From NCBI GenBank assembly GCA_964407825.1, contig CAYOXD010000061.1, positions 1-17,618 of the forward strand: DNA of 17,618 nt, written 5' to 3'. This DNA comes from CAYOXD01 sp964407825 (GTDB taxonomy: Bacteria; Desulfobacterota; Desulfobacteria; Desulfobacterales; JAFDDL01). The stretch's first letter is position 1. Each line of letters opens with the position of its first letter. A model generated the notes under the pieces. It was not told the DNA's origin, searched no databases, and saw only the letters and a list, made by a program, of their open reading frames with translations. Shown here piece by piece: positions 15,539 through 17,618 of this stretch. The translations under genes and the position numbers were made by a program.

Positions 15539-17461
15539 TCAACTCAGCCGGGTCCCCGCCTTTACCGGCCGGTCTAGGGTCGCAATGACCGGACCGCTGT
15601 CATCCACCGCTGCCAGCAGCATCCCCTGGGAGAGAACCCCCATGAGCTTGGTAGGCTTGAGATTGGCCACCACGATAACCTGCCTGCCGATCAAGGCTTC
15701 GGGGTCATACTGCTGGGCAATACCGGATACGATGGTGCGGTGGGAGCCCAGATCGACCTCAAGTTCCAGGAGTTTTTTGGCCCTGGGAATCGCCCTTGCC
15801 TTTACCACAGTGCCTACCCGCAGGTCCACCCTGGCCAGATCGTCGAGGGTGATCTGCGGCTTTTCATCATTTTCCGCGGCGGTCGGCCGGTCAGCCTCGC
15901 TGGTCGCCGCCGATGCGGATTTTTTGTCGATCCTCGGAAACAGCACGATGGATTTGGGAAGCTGCGTTCCCGGTTGTGTCACCCGCCAGGCCTTGAGTTG
16001 CGAGATGGCGTAAAAAGGCATATCCGGATCCATACCCAGATGCGTCTGCATCTTCCTGGCCGTCTCGGGCATCACCGGATAAATCAGGCCGGAGATGATC
16101 CGAAGCCCCTCCAACAGATTGTAGATCACCGCTTCGAGTTCCTTACGGCTCGATTTTTTCTTGGCCAGCACCCAGGGGGCGGTCATGTCGATATACTTGT
16201 TGAGCTGGTTGATGAACTCCCAGACAGACATCAGGGCCCGGTTGAAGGCGAACGCCTCCATGGCCATATCGTACTCGGCAACCGTCTTTCCGGCCACGCC
16301 CTGGAGCCCGAGCTTCAGGTTATCCTCCACCGTGTCGTCCACCGCGGGCACTACCCCGGAAAAATACTTGTGGGCCATGGCAATGACGCGTGAAAACAGG
16401 TTGCCCAGGTCATTGGCGAGATCCGAATTGATCCGCTGAACCAGCTGTTCTTCGGAAAAACCCGCATCCAGTCCGAAGGACATCTCCCGCATCAGGAAGT
16501 AACGAAAGGCATCCCGGCCATAATCGTTCTTCAGTTCCAGGGGATCGACCACATTCCCGAGGCTCTTGCTCATCTTGCTCTCATCGATGTTCCAGTAACC
16601 GTGAACATTGAGATGGCGGTACATGGGAATGCCGGCGGACTTGAGCATGATGGGCCAGTAAATCCCATGGGGTTTGAGAATGTCCTTTGCCACGACATGT
16701 TGCACCGAGGGCCAGAACTTGTCAAACCGGGGATCCGTTGGGTAGCCCAAAGCGCTGAGGTAGTTGATCAGGGCATCGAACCAGACATAGGTCACGTAGT
16801 CCTTGTCGAAGGGCAGGGTGATGCCCCACTGGAGACGGGTCTTGGGCCGTGATATGCACAGGTCCTCCAGGGGCTCCTTCAGAAAGGAGAGCACCTCGTT
16901 CCGGTAGCGCTCAGGGCGGATCACGTCCGGGTGTTCGTTGATATACCCGATGAGCCAGTCCTGGTAGTTGCTCATTTTGAAAAAATAGTTGGACTCCCGA
17001 ATGATTTCCGGCTCGGTGTCGTGGTCCGGACACTTGCCGTTGACCAGCTCACGCTCCGTATAGAAGCGCTCGCAGCCGAAGCAGTATTGCCCCTCGTACT
17101 CGCTGAAATAGATGTCGCCCTGGTCATAGATCTTCTGCAGAATCTGTTCCACAACGGTCATATGAGCCGGATCGGTCGTCCGAATAAAGGCCGAATGAGC
17201 GATATTGAGTTCGGGCCACAGGTCCCGGAACAGGCGGCTGATCTTGTCCACGTAATGCTTGGGAGAGAGGCTCTCCTTTTTGGCCGCCCGGACGATCTTG
17301 TCCCCATGCTCATCGGTACCGGTGAGGAAAAAGGTCTCGCTCTTTTTCATGGAGTGAAACCGGCAGGCCACATCCGCCACAATGGTGGTATAGGCATGCC
17401 CCAGGTGGGGGCGGGCGTTCACATAATAGATGGGGGTGGTGATATAAAAGGTGTCCGACAT
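15539..17461 (-). CDS. metG: Methionine--tRNA ligase with C-terminal tRNA-binding domain
   Basis: Charges tRNA-Met in the cytoplasm. It has 640 residues. The class I catalytic motifs are HLGH (19-22, the HIGH motif) and KMSKS (296-300). A zinc-finger insertion has CFGC (127-130) and CPDH (144-147). The catalytic and anticodon-binding domains run to about residue 510. A low-complexity Ala/Ser/Glu linker leads to a C-terminal EMAP/Trbp111-type domain (about 535-640, starting ITLDDLARVDLRVGTV), which usually mediates dimerisation and tRNA binding. The ATG at 17461 has AGGAG about 6 nt upstream, lying inside the end of the preceding gene. The two genes are 2 nt apart and probably co-translated. 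Confidence 0.98.
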   Translation of the reverse strand: MSDTFYITTPIYYVNARPHLGHAYTTIVADVACRFHSMKKSETFFLTGTDEHGDKIVRAAKKESLSPKHYVDKISRLFRDLWPELNIAHSAFIRTTDPAHMTVVEQILQKIYDQGDIYFSEYEGQYCFGCERFYTERELVNGKCPDHDTEPEIIRESNYFFKMSNYQDWLIGYINEHPDVIRPERYRNEVLSFLKEPLEDLCISRPKTRLQWGITLPFDKDYVTYVWFDALINYLSALGYPTDPRFDKFWPSVQHVVAKDILKPHGIYWPIMLKSAGIPMYRHLNVHGYWNIDESKMSKSLGNVVDPLELKNDYGRDAFRYFLMREMSFGLDAGFSEEQLVQRINSDLANDLGNLFSRVIAMAHKYFSGVVPAVDDTVEDNLKLGLQGVAGKTVAEYDMAMEAFAFNRALMSVWEFINQLNKYIDMTAPWVLAKKKSSRKELEAVIYNLLEGLRIISGLIYPVMPETARKMQTHLGMDPDMPFYAISQLKAWRVTQPGTQLPKSIVLFPRIDKKSASAATSEADRPTAAENDEKPQITLDDLARVDLRVGTVVKARAIPRAKKLLELEVDLGSHRTIVSGIAQQYDPEALIGRQVIVVANLKPTKLMGVLSQGMLLAAVDDSGPVIATLDRPVKAGTRLS

Positions 17462-17463
17462 CG

Positions 17464-17618
17464 TTACTCCTGTTTCATCATATTTTTAAATGCGGCGACA
17501 TCCATTTCCATCTCTACGCCCCCCTCCAGTCGAATGGCAATGCGATTGCCGATCACATTGTGCCGGATCACCTTGCCCATGCCCTTGTCCGTCATGACTT
17601 TTTTACCGACTTTTGGCA
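17464..17618 (-). CDS. ricT: RicT/PSP1 (YaaT-like) family protein, C-terminal fragment cut by the window edge
   Basis: Only the last 50 codons are inside the window, reading PKVGKKVMTDKGMGKVIRHN and on to NMMKQE, then TAA. The pattern 'P-x-V-G-x-x-V-x-T-x-x-G-x-G-K-V' followed by a short beta-rich tail resembles the end of PSP1/RicT proteins, where a small barrel-like segment follows the PSP1 domain. RicT commonly sits just before metG (often after holB), and here the stop is 2 nt before the metG start, which supports the call. In Bacillus RicT belongs to a complex affecting RNA processing; its role here is unknown. The assignment rests on a short fragment plus context. Confidence 0.6.
   Translation of the reverse strand, partial: PKVGKKVMTDKGMGKVIRHNVIGNRIAIRLEGGVEMEMDVAAFKNMMKQE

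Noticed and set aside
1..17618. CRISPR array, tRNA/rRNA genes, transposases or phage genes
   Set aside because: No regularly spaced direct repeats, RNA gene signatures, transposase motifs or integrase-like proteins were seen on either strand.

Overview
The window is about 17.6 kb of GC-rich, densely coded bacterial DNA. Nearly all of it is transcribed leftward (minus strand); only a partial class I adenylate cyclase at the left edge runs rightward. Three things suggest a Gram-negative anaerobe of the Desulfobacterota (Desulfosarcina/Desulfococcus-like): an Rnf operon in the order rnfCDGEAB with a short RnfC and a multi-cluster RnfB, a ricT-metG pair, and Kdo-modifying genes that imply an LPS outer membrane. 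This placement is inferred from gene content, not proven.

Layout, left to right. (1) 1-1607, plus: C-terminal part of a class I adenylate cyclase. (2) 1604-7263, minus: a complete Rnf operon (rnfC, rnfD, rnfG, rnfE, rnfA, rnfB), a membrane complex that couples ferredoxin:NAD+ electron transfer to Na+ or H+ translocation. The adenylate cyclase and rnfB converge and share one CTAG for both stop codons. (3) 7264-7707: non-coding control region with two hairpins behind the upstream operon, a sigma70-like promoter (TTGACT-17-CATAAA) and a leader of about 220 nt with three stem-loops. (4) 7708-17618, minus: an envelope/translation gene string, read in transcription order as ricT (partial), metG, a penicillin-binding-protein transpeptidase, kdnA, kdnB and a giant 1258-residue GlmS-family protein. 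Most junctions are tight (1-46 nt). The exception is the 300-nt kdnA-kdnB gap, which carries inverted arms rich in GTAATC/GATTAC triplet-like sequence.

The most unusual object is the giant GlmS-like protein. The glutamine-amidotransferase active-site residues and both SIS (sugar isomerase) domains are recognisable. However, the would-be N-terminal nucleophile cysteine is at residue 53, the amidotransferase domain has large insertions, the normal GlmS C-tail motif is displaced by about 110 residues, and about 200 unfamiliar residues follow it. Its start codon lies 1 nt after the kdnB stop, so it is probably made together with the enzymes for 8-amino-8-deoxy-Kdo. This suggests an amino-sugar/LPS-modification module next to a peptidoglycan enzyme. 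The role of the GlmS-like protein in that module is inference.
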